A DNA stretch of 64,000 nt from Ophioderma brevispina (GCA_023653785.1 JAMKCH010035202.1:62001-126000), one strand, 5' to 3'. Counted from the stretch's first letter, positions 35,012 to 48,403 are shown. The notes: generated from the letters alone by a model not told the origin. Numbers and translations: made by a program.

Positions 35012-38000
35012 GCTCCTAATGTAATTTTATACATTGGTGAAATTGCTATATTAAATGGGAATTTACTTAGGCAACCATGTCTGGCAGGAAAGAGTAGAAT
35101 CGGAACGACCCTCTCTCCTGATTCAACCCATGCGCTATCTCGAAAAATCTATGCAAGGGCGTTTTTTTCTCAGCAAAATGGTTATATTCTGAACAGGTGA
35201 ACGCGTACGGATGATGTCATCTTGCTCTTTATGTAAGCTAAGATTTTCATTTGAGGTTGCGATGATGTACGCTATTTTTGGTTGTGTTTGTTGTTTTGAG
35301 GATCAAGCAACTGCATTGGCTTTTGGTTAAGCAAATTAGGATTTAAACATAACGATTCCAATAAAAAACCATATCAGCGATTGAAGGAAAATCAAAAGAA
35401 GAATGATTAACAGCTGTTTGTTGCTGCCTGACAAAACGCAAATTTCTACCAAGATGAAACTGAAGTTTTTCATTAATAAGACAATTGTAACAGGTCGTAT
35501 AAGCAAGCACCGACAATCAACCCGTCGATCACAGAAGATCTCCTGATGATAGTACTCAACTTTGTGTCCGCTTACAACAACACGCGCATTAGGAAAAAGG
35601 CCATCAGTGTCCATGCAAAAACAATGTTATACAAAGATGGACACACCTGGTGCAAACGCGGAAGTCGAATTTTGAAGTCGCCAGGGTAGGTTTTGATTGG
35701 GGGCAGAGAGGTGAAAAAAAACCGTGGGCCTATATTCTTATCTCAATCCAAGATCATGGACAAGGACTAGGAATTGATCGTGACGATGGACTTGCTGTCT
35801 AATAAATCACCCAGAGAAAATGAACAATAAAGAAAGCAAAAGAAGCAAACATGTAAGTGTTCGCAACCAGACTAATTATAACATCGTTGTAGAAGCCAAT
35901 AAGAAAACTGTAGATTTTTAGATAACCCTAGACCTGAGATCTGAGACTTTCAAACCCTACTTAAAAACCATAACAGGCATATACATGCATAGGAACAGTA
36001 ACCACAGTCTTTTTAATCGGAATATTCCCAAATAGTATGTAATAGAAGACTTATACAAATATTCAATTAAACGCTTTTATGGGTTTTTAATTAAACGATG
36101 CTGCACAACCATATTTAAACCCAAGGAAAAACGCGCAAGCAAAGTAGGAATGAATATTACAGTCGCAAACAAACCAGACACCGTAATATCTCATGGTTAT
36201 CCACTTAAGTGAAAACGTGTCACCAATGGCGGGAAGAAATTTTCTTACAAGCTTATGCCCAACTTGCATCGAATCATTTCTACACAAACAATTCAACCTA
36301 GCACTACAACAACACAGCAGAATCAGTGGCGAGCAACGAACTTGTAAATGAAAAAAAAAAAATTTAGTGCCCAGAAGGAAAAAAAAGGCTCCTTTCATCA
36401 GACAAATCATCTACCAAGCCACGGTGACAAGACTATCAACAGGAAAGAAGAGAAGAAACTATATTGGCCTCATAGAAAACCTTCCACGACTTAAACAGCG
36501 GCAAAACACTTTTAAGAAATGAACATTAAAGTGTAAGAAAAGGCTATGTGTGTCCATGGAGGTCGCCCATGTTCGGCATGGTGCCGTTGTGGGCATTGGT
36601 GACGTTGTAGGACTTTAGAAGATCAACAGATAAAAACAGAGTTAAGGAATGTCTAGGGTACTCTGGTTCAGAAAAAATCGGATTTTACACGTGTGTCCGT
36701 TAGAAAAGCAAGCGCGTAAGTAGTAGAAGTAACGACGATTAAAAGTGGGGCCGGATTATTTAACAGAATATAGCTGAAAAAGTTTTGGTTATGTCATCAT
36801 TGGCTAACTTATTTCAAGACACACTATGTATGTACTATTATATATAGTCCATGAGTCTTCCAAACAGGCCAATCGACCATTTGGGCGACGACGGAAATTG
36901 GTTTTTGTGCATATTATGATACTATATCACAAGCTCATTTTATATACCAAATATGAGCAAAAAATAATTCCTGTTTTTAGATATAAATTGATTTTCACTT
37001 TGGGGAATCATACCCAAACGCCAATGAAAGTCTCCAAAAAGACCAATCTGCATTCGTTTGTTTGTGTATCTGAAAACCACGCACGTTGCTATAAGTGAGC
37101 TACCTCGATCAATGGGATACTGCGAAATTCATCTCCTCGCTTGATCAAATCAAAACGGGGGGGGGGGCTTTATGGGCTAAGAAGTCTGGTCGAAAAGTTA
37201 TTTTAGTACAATGTGTGTAGCTGTATCTGAGACGATTTTGACACCACTCAAAATAATTATAAATTTTTTCCAGTATAGTATTTTACTGACCGCAATTCTG
37301 CCGACTTAAATTACTGTGAAAATTACAGTAGACTGTAAAAACGGATTCACTCAAAACCCTGAAAAAATATATTTGGCGAGTTGTACAGAGTTGTGAATGT
37401 GTAGAGAATAAAAAACAGCACTGACGAACATCCTAACTTAGTGTGGGCCTTCCACAACTGTACACCAATTGCGGTGAAATATATACTGTAAATCGGTTAA
37501 TTTGGGTAAAAACATATGCATTTTAAGTGGGAAGAAAATAGAAAGTGTATTTGAATGGAAACTATAAAAGCTGTGGTGTATGGGATTTTGTTGGCAGGAA
37601 TTGCTCCCAGTATTTTATATGTTTACAGTATTTTCCTGTAAATAACTTATAATTGAGAAGAATCCATAATTGTTAAAACAATGTTGAATAATTCAAAGTT
37701 CCAAATAGAGCCCTCTCTGATAAATTTAGTCGTAATCGGCCCGAGAAAATTGGACAAAACGTATTTGAATATATTTTTAATTACGGTCAAGTATGTCTTT
37801 TTCTGATCTTTTTTTTTACTGTGAAGTGCACGTTATTTCGTAAAACAATATGCATGTTAGTAGTGTATATAAACAAAATATGCATTTTAGCTGCATGTGT
37901 CTTACCAGAGTAGATTGTAAGATGTCGTGATCGTGGGGGGTGGTAATTCCCGTAGGATTTTCATGCTAAAAAAAAATTGATTTTTTGTTGCTGTTTGGGT

Positions 38001-39329
38001 TTCCAATAGGGCCCGAAACTGTCACAAAATGATGGGGTGCAAATTTTCGATGCGCCCTCCTGACATGGGGAATGTTTAGTACGGGAAAAATTTAAAATCG
38101 AGTCAACGTGTGTTTTAAGGTGCACTATACCCACCACCGCGTTGTCTCCTCATAAGATTAGAGAAAAGTATATGATTTGAATATGTTCCGACTTTAGTTA
38201 AAGAGGTATCGCCCATAATGCGTTCAGGTCACCTGGGGGTAAATGCTCCGATGTTGTTGAAGTTGGGTAAATGACTTCCTTGTGTCATACGAAACAGAAA
38301 ATGATTTAATGATTTTTTGATATCACCACTGCGACCCAATGCGGGAAAAGTTCTGGTGACCCCCATAACCATGTAGACCTTACGACATGTGTAAGTAGTA
38401 AATTATCCAACAAATGTCACACACTGAAAATAATTAAATTTTTGGATCCTGTGAGACAAAACAAAACAAATTATCACCAGTTTCACAAATATAGAGCATT
38501 GGGTCAACTTTTACCCCAGGTTGAACCTGAACCATTATGGGGCTTATCGCTTTAACTAAAGGTGGCACCTAGGCAAAATATATACTTTTTTAATCCTTAT
38601 AAGGAGACGACATGTTAAGTACATTAAAACACAATTTGACTCTATTTTAATTTCCTTTGTAGTAAAGTTAACATTTCCCCCTGAGGAAGGGGCAGCAGTC
38701 CGAAAACTTGCACCCATCATTTTTGATGTTGGCATATTGAATGAAAAAACAGCAGAAGGAAAATAACTTTAGCACCCATAAATCCTACGGGAACTGTTTC
38801 ATTGACATACCCCAACCCACAATGTGACTGTTAAGCGACAGATCCGGGCGATGAGCACGGCAAAAAGGAGCATACGTTTATCATTTTGAATCGCGCCAGT
38901 TGAGTTTATTTGGTATTATTGTTTTATGTTTTTAACATAAAAGTTAAAGGATCTTTTATCTTTGTAATGAATGCAACTATTAGCTTGCATGAGAATAATT
39001 TCACAAAATACCCTTATTTCATTGAAGAAGTGATAACACAAACAATCATGTATTAATTACGGTTTTAAATTGTGCAAAAATGAGTAACATTTTACTCAGT
39101 TTACACCTGTTGACTGGCAAATTAATTGATTGTTGCAGAAGTTGTAATAAAGTAAACGATTCAAATCAACTAATTTGGTAATGCAAAAGTTTGAAAACAA
39201 CGATAATTTTAACACCAGAAAGGACATAAACAATCACAATGTAGTAGCCATATTTTACTTCCATTTTTTCTATAGAAGTTCAAAAACATTGTTGAAACCC
39301 TTTCACGTTTGGTATGATAGGTGTCCCAT
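35012..39329. repeat. Tandem duplication, copy 2 (~4.3 kb)
   Basis: Head-to-tail with copy 1 and collinear over its length, ending TTTCACGTTTGGTATGATAG. Divergence is mostly short indels rather than substitutions. Confidence 0.9.
35330..36600 (+). mobile_element. Penelope-like element remnant, copy 2
   Basis: Same order as copy 1. Here the catalytic box reads DRDDGLAV (35,776-35,799), and the GIY-YIG start is clearer: IIYQATVTR (36,406-36,432) then TYIGLIEN (~36,457-36,480). These two words are the paired beta strands that name the GIY-YIG fold. The RT-core deletion between the KKA region and PSITEDLL is shared with copy 1, so it predates the duplication. Not translatable in one frame. Confidence 0.7.
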
Positions 39330-39526
39330 TTTTAATTACAATATATAATTTGAAAGGAAAATGTATATACATAAATTCAATGTTTATTATTTCCTTTATG
39401 GTAGATATATTGTGGTTTTTGGTATTTGGTTCATAATCAGAGGTCGGTCCCCAGGGTGATTCCTGTTCATAGTAGATAGGCTACCTGTTTAAAAGTTTAC
39501 TTAATGGTAATTTACAGCCAAATTAA

Positions 39527-40052
39527 CCCTCGTCTACTGAGCCTATTTTTTTAAACAAAAACTCTCGAAGGGAGGTGGGGTGGTCCACCCCCTGGATTTC
39601 CCTATTTACTGAACCTCGATTCCTGTAAATTTGGTACCAACGGATAGCTTAGCGTTTCTTTATTTACATCTTGGTAGCAAATAAGTACCAACATTCCCTT
39701 ATGACGTCACTTATGACGTCATATGTTGAGGAAAAGTGCGAAAATACTGAATTTCTGAGGTGGAAATTGATATTTCGCAATTTAGCGACCCAAACACCTT
39801 ATTTTATAGCCACTAAAATCTTCATATAAAACTAGTCATTTCCCATCATGAAAATGTGGTATTCCTAACCTTTTCTTGGGATCCTTTTATTTTCCTTACC
39901 ACGGGGTGGGGATGTTGTTTTGGAGAAAAGGAGGTTTCGAAACTAGGCAATTGGACACTTACTTAAATAATTGGCCACACCCCAAAAAGGGGGCTTTAGC
40001 TTAGCCGGGGAAAACCTGAAGGGGGTGCTAACCACCCCCAGGTAGACGACGG
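39527..40052. mobile_element. TTAA-flanked MITE (piggyBac-like)
   Basis: The element is bounded by TTAA on both sides (39,523-39,526 and 40,053-40,056). Termini CCCTCGTCTAC and, on the minus strand, CCGTCGTCTACC form inverted repeats. A TTAA target with C-run termini is the piggyBac signature. Sub-terminal GGTGGTCCACC- and GGGGTGCTAACCACCCC-type dyads occur. No transposase. Confidence 0.75.
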
Positions 40053-40054
40053 TT

Positions 40055-41190
40055 AAGATCACTAATGCAATGTTTAAAACAAAGAACACAAAATCTTTTT
40101 AGTTTTTCTCTTTCTTTCCTATATTTTCCACATACCTACGATAGTATTTTGAGTTTCCAGCCAACTAGTTGATTAATAATTTCACCTAACTTGATAATTT
40201 ATCTGTGTTTACTAATAATCGCAATAAAAGTATATGGTTTGAGTTACATGTAGACAATAGAGCATTCACCATTTTCGCCATCTCAATTTATTAAAATCAT
40301 GCATGTATGGTACTTCAAAGATTACTCATTTGAATGTATTTCAATAAATTGAATGCAACTCGATTACGCTTATTGAGTAGCTCAGGAAATTATTTCCTTT
40401 CAATTCCAATAACAGAAAATGTTTAACATGAGAAAAATTCTCATTCTGCATTCAATAATACCCCTTTGATAATCAGGAAATATGGCAAATTTGAATGAAA
40501 ATCAAACGTCCGAAGTCTTGTTCGGCAAAAACTGCCATTTAACCTCAAATGGTAGTTTTTTATCATTAGTGAAAGTTTTCAAAACAGATAGTTAAGAGCA
40601 ACGACTCTAAAGAGAGTATGACTCAAAGGTGAAACATTATACGCAATGATCTGTTGTGACCAAAAATTAACAATATCATGGGAATATCCAATTTCATTTC
40701 GCAAATGGTTCTGATATACACTCACTCGGAAATCGTTTATTTTTACGAGTTTTAGATACGTAATTTGACACTAATGTAATCCCACTCTTCCCATGGTTTT
40801 CGTTACTGAAAGTGTAAGCCTAATGATCTTGATTTATTTTAGTGACAGTTGGAACTACTGAAAATTAATAACTATAAATGGAGAAGTACAATCTGATTAA
40901 AGCGTTGTTCTTCGTTTAATTAACTGAACAAACATTATTCATATGAAACAGGGGTTGTATGTGTCTGCTCATTAGAATTAAATGATTTCCGTCCGAACGC
41001 CTCGTAAATTTAATACAAAATAATGACTTGATAGTAAGATGAAACTGAGCTTGTCTCTGATAAAACTAGTAATCTGTGATCCTTTTACTCTAAAAAAAAA
41101 AAGTATCGAATAACCCCTTCAAGCACATATAAACAGAAATCACAATGCTTAACGGTTATGAAAGTTATTATGTCCCACTAATTCACCAAA
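40055..41190. other. No gene seen
   Basis: AT-rich sequence with no open frame of note and no recognised repeat. Confidence 0.5.
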
Positions 41191-42910
41191 ACCCAGGGTT
41201 TTTCAACCGCTTTAGACATACGCTTTGGATATGTCCTCAGTGTACATACACATGTGGGCCGATGTTGCAATTTGGAAATACACCAACATAGTGCAATTTT
41301 ATGTCCAAATTACCAGGCGTATAAAACGACTACAAACCTGGAGCTTTTATTCGAATTTGTTTTCGAGAACTCAACAGATCGTCATTCAGTATATGAATTT
41401 TCAATTATAACGATTAATTACTAAAGTTTACCAGAAAAAATGCTATAAATTTTACAAGAAAACTTCTGCACAGGCAAATTTCTTCAACAAAACCCTGTAA
41501 AATCCATCTTTTACAGGTTCCATTCAATTAACTGTATACTTATAAATATAATTATATTTATAGCCTTTGATGTAGTTAGTTTTACCATTATGGAGTCTTA
41601 AATATTTGATTAATCAATTTCTAATTACAATTAATAAAATGTTAGAACTCATCATTCCTCTCTTCTATCTTCACTGGCACATTATTTTGCCGCTAAAGCG
41701 AATGCACACCTAAAAAACCTGCAAAAGCATAGTCATTTCTAGTGCCCTCGGCAGGCGAAGTATGTTCAACATGTTGAAAACAATACCAGCCTGATGCGAT
41801 CGATAGACTCTTTTTGACTACGGCCAAAACAGTCAATGTGCATTCGGCTCTTTGACATAGAAACCGAGGACGTTTTTTTAGTTTTTGCAAACCAGTACCA
41901 ATCACTTTGTAATTAAATTTGACAAGGAAAAACAAAGGATACTTGAATGGAAAAGCGTTGCTCAAACTGAAGAACGTTTAATGTCCACATGTCCACATAA
42001 ATAATTTTCCTAAAAGGTTTCAACATTTTAGATATGAAAGTTCATAATTCTCAAAAACCAGGGTTTCAAACGCTAGACATACGCTTTGGATGTCCTCAGT
42101 GTACTTACACATGAGGGCCGATGCTACAATCATGGAAATACACCAAAATACTGTAAATTTTATGTCCAATTTACCAGGCGTATAAAACGACTACAACTGG
42201 AGCTTTTATTCGAATTTTTTTTCGAGAATCAACATTATCGTACATTCGGTATTATGAATTTTCAATTATACGATTAAGTACTAAAGTTTACCAGAAAAAA
42301 TGCTATAAATTTTACAAGAAAATTCTGGCAGCAATTCTTCCAACAAAACCCCGTAAAATCCATCTTTTACAGGTTTCCATTCAAATTAACTGTATATTTA
42401 TAAATTAACTTATATTTATAGCTTGATGTATTATATTTTACATTGAGTATTAAATATTTGATTAAATATTTGATTAAATCAATTCTAATACAAAATAAAA
42501 ATTGTAGAACCTCATCATTCCTCTCTTCTATCTTCACTGGCACATTATTTTGCCTGTAAGAGACAATGACACCTTAGAAACCGACAAAAGCATAGTCATT
42601 TCTAGCGCCCTCCGCAGGCAAAAGTATGTTCAACATGTTGAATACCACCGCCTGATGCGATCGATCGACTCTTTTGGAGTACGCCAAACAGCTTAATGTG
42701 CATTCGTCTCCTTTGACATAGAAACGGAGGACGTTTTTTAGTTTTTGCAAACAGACCAATCACTTTGTAATTAAATTTGACAAGGAAAACAAAGGATACT
42801 TGAATGGAAAGCGTGCTCAAAATGAAGAACGTTTCAATGTCCACATAAAATCATTTTCCTAAAATGTTTCACATTTTAGATATGCAAGTTCATAATTCTC
42901 AAAAACTTCA
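41190..42910. repeat. Tandem duplication of a ~860-bp unit
   Basis: Copy 1 (41,190-42,055) and copy 2 (42,056-42,910) share CCAGGGTTT, GACATACGCTTTGGAT, GTCCTCAGTGTAC, CCAGGCGTATAAAACGACTAC, AATGCTATAAATTTTACAAG, CATCATTCCTCTCTTCTATC and TTTGACATAGAAAC in order. The minus-strand frames in both copies (MSN..., MDIETFF...) are paralogous shadows, with no domain. Just downstream at ~42,940, CGATTGGCCTGTTTGGAAGA is the reverse complement of a word in the Penelope-bearing copies (32,550; 36,850). Confidence 0.85.
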
Positions 42911-44123
42911 ATCGCCGATATCTCGAAATGTGACTTTTGGTCGATTGGCCTGTTTGGAAGATTCGTGACGATATATACCATCATGATTTCTATTTTTCTC
43001 GTGGGCTGATCAAAATGGCTGCAATCATATGGAAGATATTATAAACGTTTTACTTTGTTATCAATAATAGAGTGTCGTTTTTCTGACTGAAAGACATTCA
43101 TTTGAAACAAATTGGTATTTATAATTATGTTGAAGCGTAGATTATATTTGATTAGCATTTCGCTTTAAAGGAACGCAATTGCTCTTATCCAACACATTTG
43201 GTCATTGATTGATGTTAAATGTTCAGTATTCTACCAAATGAAATTCTGCGCACAGCATACCATATTCAACATTAATTTTTCTAAAGGGTGCATCTTTATC
43301 TAACGAAAATATTCCTAATTTGAAAACCACACATGGCTACATCGCAGGAACGAATTCCTCAGCAACTGCCAGCAATAACAAACATATCATGTTTTTATTT
43401 ATAACATTTTGCACAGGTCTTCCCGCAACAATCTCACAAATGCCTGCTTGCATAACTTGGGGCGTTTATGTGTGCATATCTACTATCTTTTATGTGTTAT
43501 ACGGAATGCTTACATTTACACGAAAATTAATAACAACTTCAATTTTTTTGTAATGTACATTTACAACTGCTGTGCACACTAGTCATAGCCGTAACGAAAC
43601 AATTTTGTATTGTTTAATGTACGAATTTAATCGTATTTTTCATTGAATGCCGTTGTAATTAGCGAATGTATTTAGTTGAGAAATTTCGAGTATGTAAACA
43701 ATTTTATGCTATAATAATTTCCAGAGTGGTTCTATAGATGATGTCCATGTCATCTGGACTTGAAAGTGTCTCAACCAATACAGTTGTGTGATGTATAAGG
43801 GGAGTGCTTAGATTCTACAGATGAGTGTTGTTTGTGTAAATGTTCATTTAAAAACTTATATTTATAAATTTCGTTTTCTGGTTATATTACGTTGGATACA
43901 TTAAAATTTCTCTATTACATAATTATTTGCATGAAATGTAAAGCCGTTAATCTTTGTAAGTTTATATCTTTGCAAAAAATGTCCAAAGGAAAAGTTTTAA
44001 TTTGCAGAAACATGACTTCTGTATTGACCAAACAGAATATGTGACACCTAATGTCAAAGTGTTGGCCTATAATCGATGAAATTAATTGTTGTAAATCATG
44101 TCTAATCTAAAACCTATTCAGTA

Positions 44124-44981
44124 CAGGCTGATTCAAAAAGAAGTTTACAGCTCATTTTTGCGTGGTTTAGTAAAAAATCTAAAAGAAAGTCACTGTAGAA
44201 GATAATATTCTTTTCTGGAGGTCAAATAAAAAAAGAATGGTTGAATTTGCACATGCCAAACCCGGATTATACTCATTTGAATAAACTCAACACCATTTTA
44301 CTGACTGCACACATCTGGGTAACTTGCATCAGTTTCTATTCAGGACAAAACAATAAAGCGTACAGCAAGACAGATCCATTGGCTCGCAACCTTTATTGTC
44401 AAAATGAAAGTTTTGCTTTTATATTCAAGAACCATAAATCAGACGAAAATTCAGTTCATCTTCCTTTTCATCAAGCATTGTAATATAACCATTTTTCATC
44501 TGTTTCTGCAATTATTTCTGATCAAGAATTGCAAAACGTGCAATGATTTGTTTCTTCTAAGAGAACTCTACCAAGAGGAAACAGTGCTAGACACTCGCGA
44601 GATTCAAAATTCCATATCATTTAAAATTGTCAGCATTTAGAATTTTGCTCTTGATTGATGGATTTTTTAGTATAAAAGAAAAAAACATCATTTTGACATT
44701 GAAAGTTGCAAACCAATGGAGACTTTCTTGTTCACGCATTAGTGATTTGGTGTAAATAGCAACTGAAGCAAGTTACCCAGATGTGTACAGTCAGGAACAT
44801 GTGTGGTTTTATTCAAATTAGTATAACTCGGATTTGGCACGAGCAAATTCAACAATTTCTTTTTTACTTTAGACATTCAGAAACTGCTCTTTCTAATGGT
44901 ATATTAGTTTACAAGGAATTTCTTACAGATATTTTACTACACTACAATAAAAATGAGTAAACTTCTTTTTGAATCAGCCTG
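44124..44981. mobile_element. Mariner-like MITE, TA target
   Basis: Inverted termini CAGGCTGATTCAAAAAGAAG are perfect at both ends and flanked by TA on each side, the Tc1/mariner target. Inverted similarity continues inward for roughly 220 bases (for example CACACATCTGGGTAACTTGC near 44,310 and its complement near 44,775). The middle ~400 bases hold only short frames without a DDE transposase motif, so it is non-autonomous. Confidence 0.85.
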
Positions 44982-45299
44982 TACATTAGTCATTGACAGT
45001 TACCATTACTGACAAGCAAGTAAGCAAGGTTAACTGGTGATGCTACGAAAATGTGTCGATGCAATGACCCTCCACGCACATAAAAAACAAGGCGCAACTT
45101 CCCATGGAAAAAAAAAAGCGGTAGCAATGGTAGTTGCCAACAAAATTGACCAGTACACTTAACCAATAAACAAACTTAAGTCAGCCTTTGAACTTTCAAA
45201 GATATTTCAGTGTGATAAATTAAGTTATTTGTTTGTGTGGATAACAAATGGGAGGAATTTTTTATAGCTGCTAACAATTCGCTGTGCGCTGCTTTATTC

Positions 45300-45872
45300 T
45301 CATATATTTGCACACCGGTACAAGGCAGTATTCCTTACTTTCACGACAGCTTGTGTCCTTGGACACTGCAATCTTGTAAAAAAATGATGGAACACTTTGA
45401 ACGATTTTTGGAAAAAATGTTCCCGCCGTCTCCCCCAACCGATGTTGAATGGGGTATCATCATTAGCAGTCTTGCCAATTCTCTCAACATTGATTGATTG
45501 GGGTTGGGGAAGGGTAAGTTGAAGTGGAAGGTTGAGGCTTTCAATTGAGTGATACAGGAGCTTGTAGGCTCTCAACTCTGACCCGGGAAAGTAATGTAGG
45601 AAATTGTAGTGAATGTTCCAACTATTTTTTTCTAAGATTGTAGAATACCTTGAGACTGCGGCACATAAACTCCGCCTAATGACGGAGGTTTGATCCAGTA
45701 CTATGTCAGGAGTTAAAATGGTAAATAATGAGCTATAGTTGTTCATAATTGTGGCGCCCCCTGTTGGTGCAAGAGAGAAAGTCTGAAAAACTGACAGGGA
45801 AGCCCTATACTTTGCGTGGGCAAAATTTCGTTTTTTTGCTGTAACTTGTTTCAAATTAAATAGTACCAACAT
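45300..45872 (-). other. Longest open frame of the window (190 codons), unassigned
   Basis: The translation begins MLVLFNLKQVTAKKR. It has no signal peptide, membrane segment, repeated motif or domain I recognise. There is no compelling splice or promoter context, and opposite-strand frames overlap it (45,237-45,497). The segment 'caccaacagggggcgccac' looks repeat-derived. I list it only because of its length; it is probably a chance frame or an unrecognised transposon remnant. Confidence 0.2.
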
Positions 45873-47440
45873 TCCTATTAAGCATGCCTACTAATGCTAT
45901 CAGCTGCATATTGTGACAATCAAGAAAGTAGTACGTCAGCCTGGACCAGTTTTGGGCACCAAGGGGTAGGTGGAAGAGTAGAAAAATTTCATTGCTACCA
46001 CATGTTAGGTACATATGTGGGGATCATCGCCTGGGTGGATGTAGAAATCAGAAGTGGTGCAATTTTTTTATGGGCCAAAAAAGGTCAAAATTGACCCAAA
46101 TTAGGTAAAAATCATAGAATGGTGATTCCAACTTCATATTAATGTAATAGTATTTAATTTTCCCCACTATATAGCTGTAGATTCAAGAAGAGTTTGAATG
46201 TTGGAATCTGGGGTTATTTTTGACCCCAGAAAGGACCAAAAGGGGTCAAAATTTACCCAAATGAGGTAAAAATCATAGAATGGTGATGTATTTATTCCAT
46301 CTTAAACTAGTATTTCATTTCGACCACTCTATAGCAGAAGATTCCAGAAGAAATGGAATGTTGGAATCTAGGGTCAAATTTGACTCCATTAAGGGTGAAA
46401 GCCTTAAAATTGACCCAAATAAGGTAAACATCATAGAATGGTGATGTACTTTTTTCAACTTTATATTAAAATGCAGAAGTATTTCATTTTCTCCACTCTA
46501 TAGCAGTAGATTCAAGAAGAATTTGAATGTTGGAATCTGGGGCCAAAAGGGGTAAAAATTGACATATGGTAGAAATCATAAATGTATTTATTCCATTTTA
46601 AAATGTAATAGTATATAGTTTATTTGCCCATAGCTGTAGATTGAAGAATTTGAATGTAAACCCCAGAAATGGCCAAAAGGTTTAAAAAATGACTTAAAAT
46701 GGATAAAAACAAGGAAAATTGTATTTGGTATGCATATGTTTCAATATTAAGGCGGTAATTTCAATAATCAATTGCCAATTTAAAACCTTTACTCACTTTT
46801 ATCAGTAGTGACATCTAAAATTGAAAACTTTGGATAATAATGGTCAAATTACACCTAATTTGGTCAAAATATATTAACCAATTAATGCATGGTTTACATA
46901 TCTGCAGTCTTGCTCTGTTAAAATTGGTAATAATGCACAATATCAGGCTTGTAACCATGGGAGGGGCGATGGGGGCTGACGCTCCCATTCCAAAAAGTCC
47001 CATAACCCCTAAAAGGCCAAAAATAGATTTTGCGAGCGAAAATGTGTAGGTAAAAAGTCCACTTTTGCCAGATTTGCTCCCTTTGTCATTTTGGGGGACC
47101 AAATTTGCTCCTTTGTAATTTTTTTGGAAGTCCCCTTTTGAAAAAAAATTGCCCCTCTCCTAATTTAGTGTTCCTTTTACTAACATTCGCAATGATAAAC
47201 TTTGAAAATGGATCAAAATGGTCTAACCCAAATTAGTCAAAATTTAACCCAATATGCCACAATTTCAGTCTTTTTTCCTGAAACTAGGTAAAAACAATCC
47301 AGTAGGAGAGAAACAGTTGGTCTGTCAGAATGAAAGCTATCCTAAATGTTGTTAAATCTGATCTTTTAGTTTATTTCTGCCCTGAAAATATATCCACAAC
47401 TGTTTTACTATTATGGTTAAATAAATAATGAAAGAGTCTG

Positions 47441-47918
47441 TTGTCTCTCGAGCAACTACGATTATACTTCTACAGTCCTGTGTGGAAAAAATCTTACTGT
47501 ATGGTGCAGGAACATGACAATTACCACAGTTGTGGTACAATACCGACTAGAGCACAGTTCGGTGGCACTGCGTTCAAGTCAAGACCAGATTATATCAACC
47601 TTTTATTCTGGGGAGTCTTCCAGGCTAAGTAAGGTTACAATCACTGACCTACTCTGATATTCTATGCAGCAGCTTTACACTATGAAGTGGGAGCAGCAAT
47701 ACATGATAAAGATGTTTTGCAAAGAAGTACGCCACGGATTTCGACAAAAGTCAAAAGATGATGATATTGTCCACCTTTGCCAACATGGCAATCGTTTCGT
47801 CAATCGATGCAAATCTATGTGGTTACAAGCTGACAAAAAGTGCAAACATTTGTCTATTCCAGTTGGTTCTCCAAAGATTAACTTCAAAAGTATAATTTGC
47901 CCAATTGATAGCTTTTAA
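47441..47918 (+). other. Two adjacent open frames in the fold-back element core
   Basis: Frames at 47,441-47,632 (63 codons) and 47,664-47,918 (84 codons) lie between the arms. The second is lysine- and cysteine-rich (KEVRHGFRQKS, RCKSMWLQADKKC). I recognise no transposase catalytic motif. They may be fragments of the element's lost protein or chance. Confidence 0.25.
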
Positions 47919-48004
47919 TTCACACTCTTTTGGGGTCTATTTTGACCTCTTTTGGCCCTTTCTAGGGTCAATTTTTGAGTCAAATTGATTAAAGATCCAC
48001 TCTC

Positions 48005-48403
48005 TAAGGCCAAGTAAAAAAACAAACCAGTTGATCGTCCCCGCCCGCTCCGATTTTGGACGCCGCACCGATTTTGTTATTTCTTATTTTAAAAAAAAAG
48101 CAACAACACCACCAAAAAGAAGCCGTAAAAGGGGGAAAATGAAGTTAACAAAAATATGGGAGCACTATTGAACTCTCATACCTATTTTAAAGAGTATCCT
48201 TCATTTGTTGAGCAATTTCTTCAACCTTCTTACATACAACTACTTCTACAATGCGAACGCAATCTTCAAATATATCATGGTGGCCATCTTAGACATGGCG
48301 GCCATCTTTGAAAAAAAAATAATATAACAAACAATAAATGCCCCCTCACCAACTTTGTTCAAAAGTCTGACCGAGCAACTGTTTTATTTTTTACTTGGCC
48401 TTA
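48005..48403. mobile_element. Nested MITE (TAAGGCCAAGTAAAAAA termini)
   Basis: The left terminus TAAGGCCAAGTAAAAAA pairs with the right terminus read on the minus strand, with the inverted match running ~30 bases (continuing CAGTTG.TCG). The body is 399 bases and non-coding, with an ATGGTGGCCATC/ATGGCGGCCATC pair. It sits inside the fold-back element, so it inserted later. Confidence 0.75.

Noticed and set aside
31098..36410. Minus-strand frames in the 4.2-kb copies
   Set aside because: They are antisense to the + strand RT/GIY-YIG remnant, and the corresponding frames in the two copies are not conserved as protein.
47530..47600. Possible tRNA-derived SINE head (GCGTTCAAGTCAAGACC)
   Set aside because: Only a vague B-box resemblance; no A box at proper spacing and no tail repeat.
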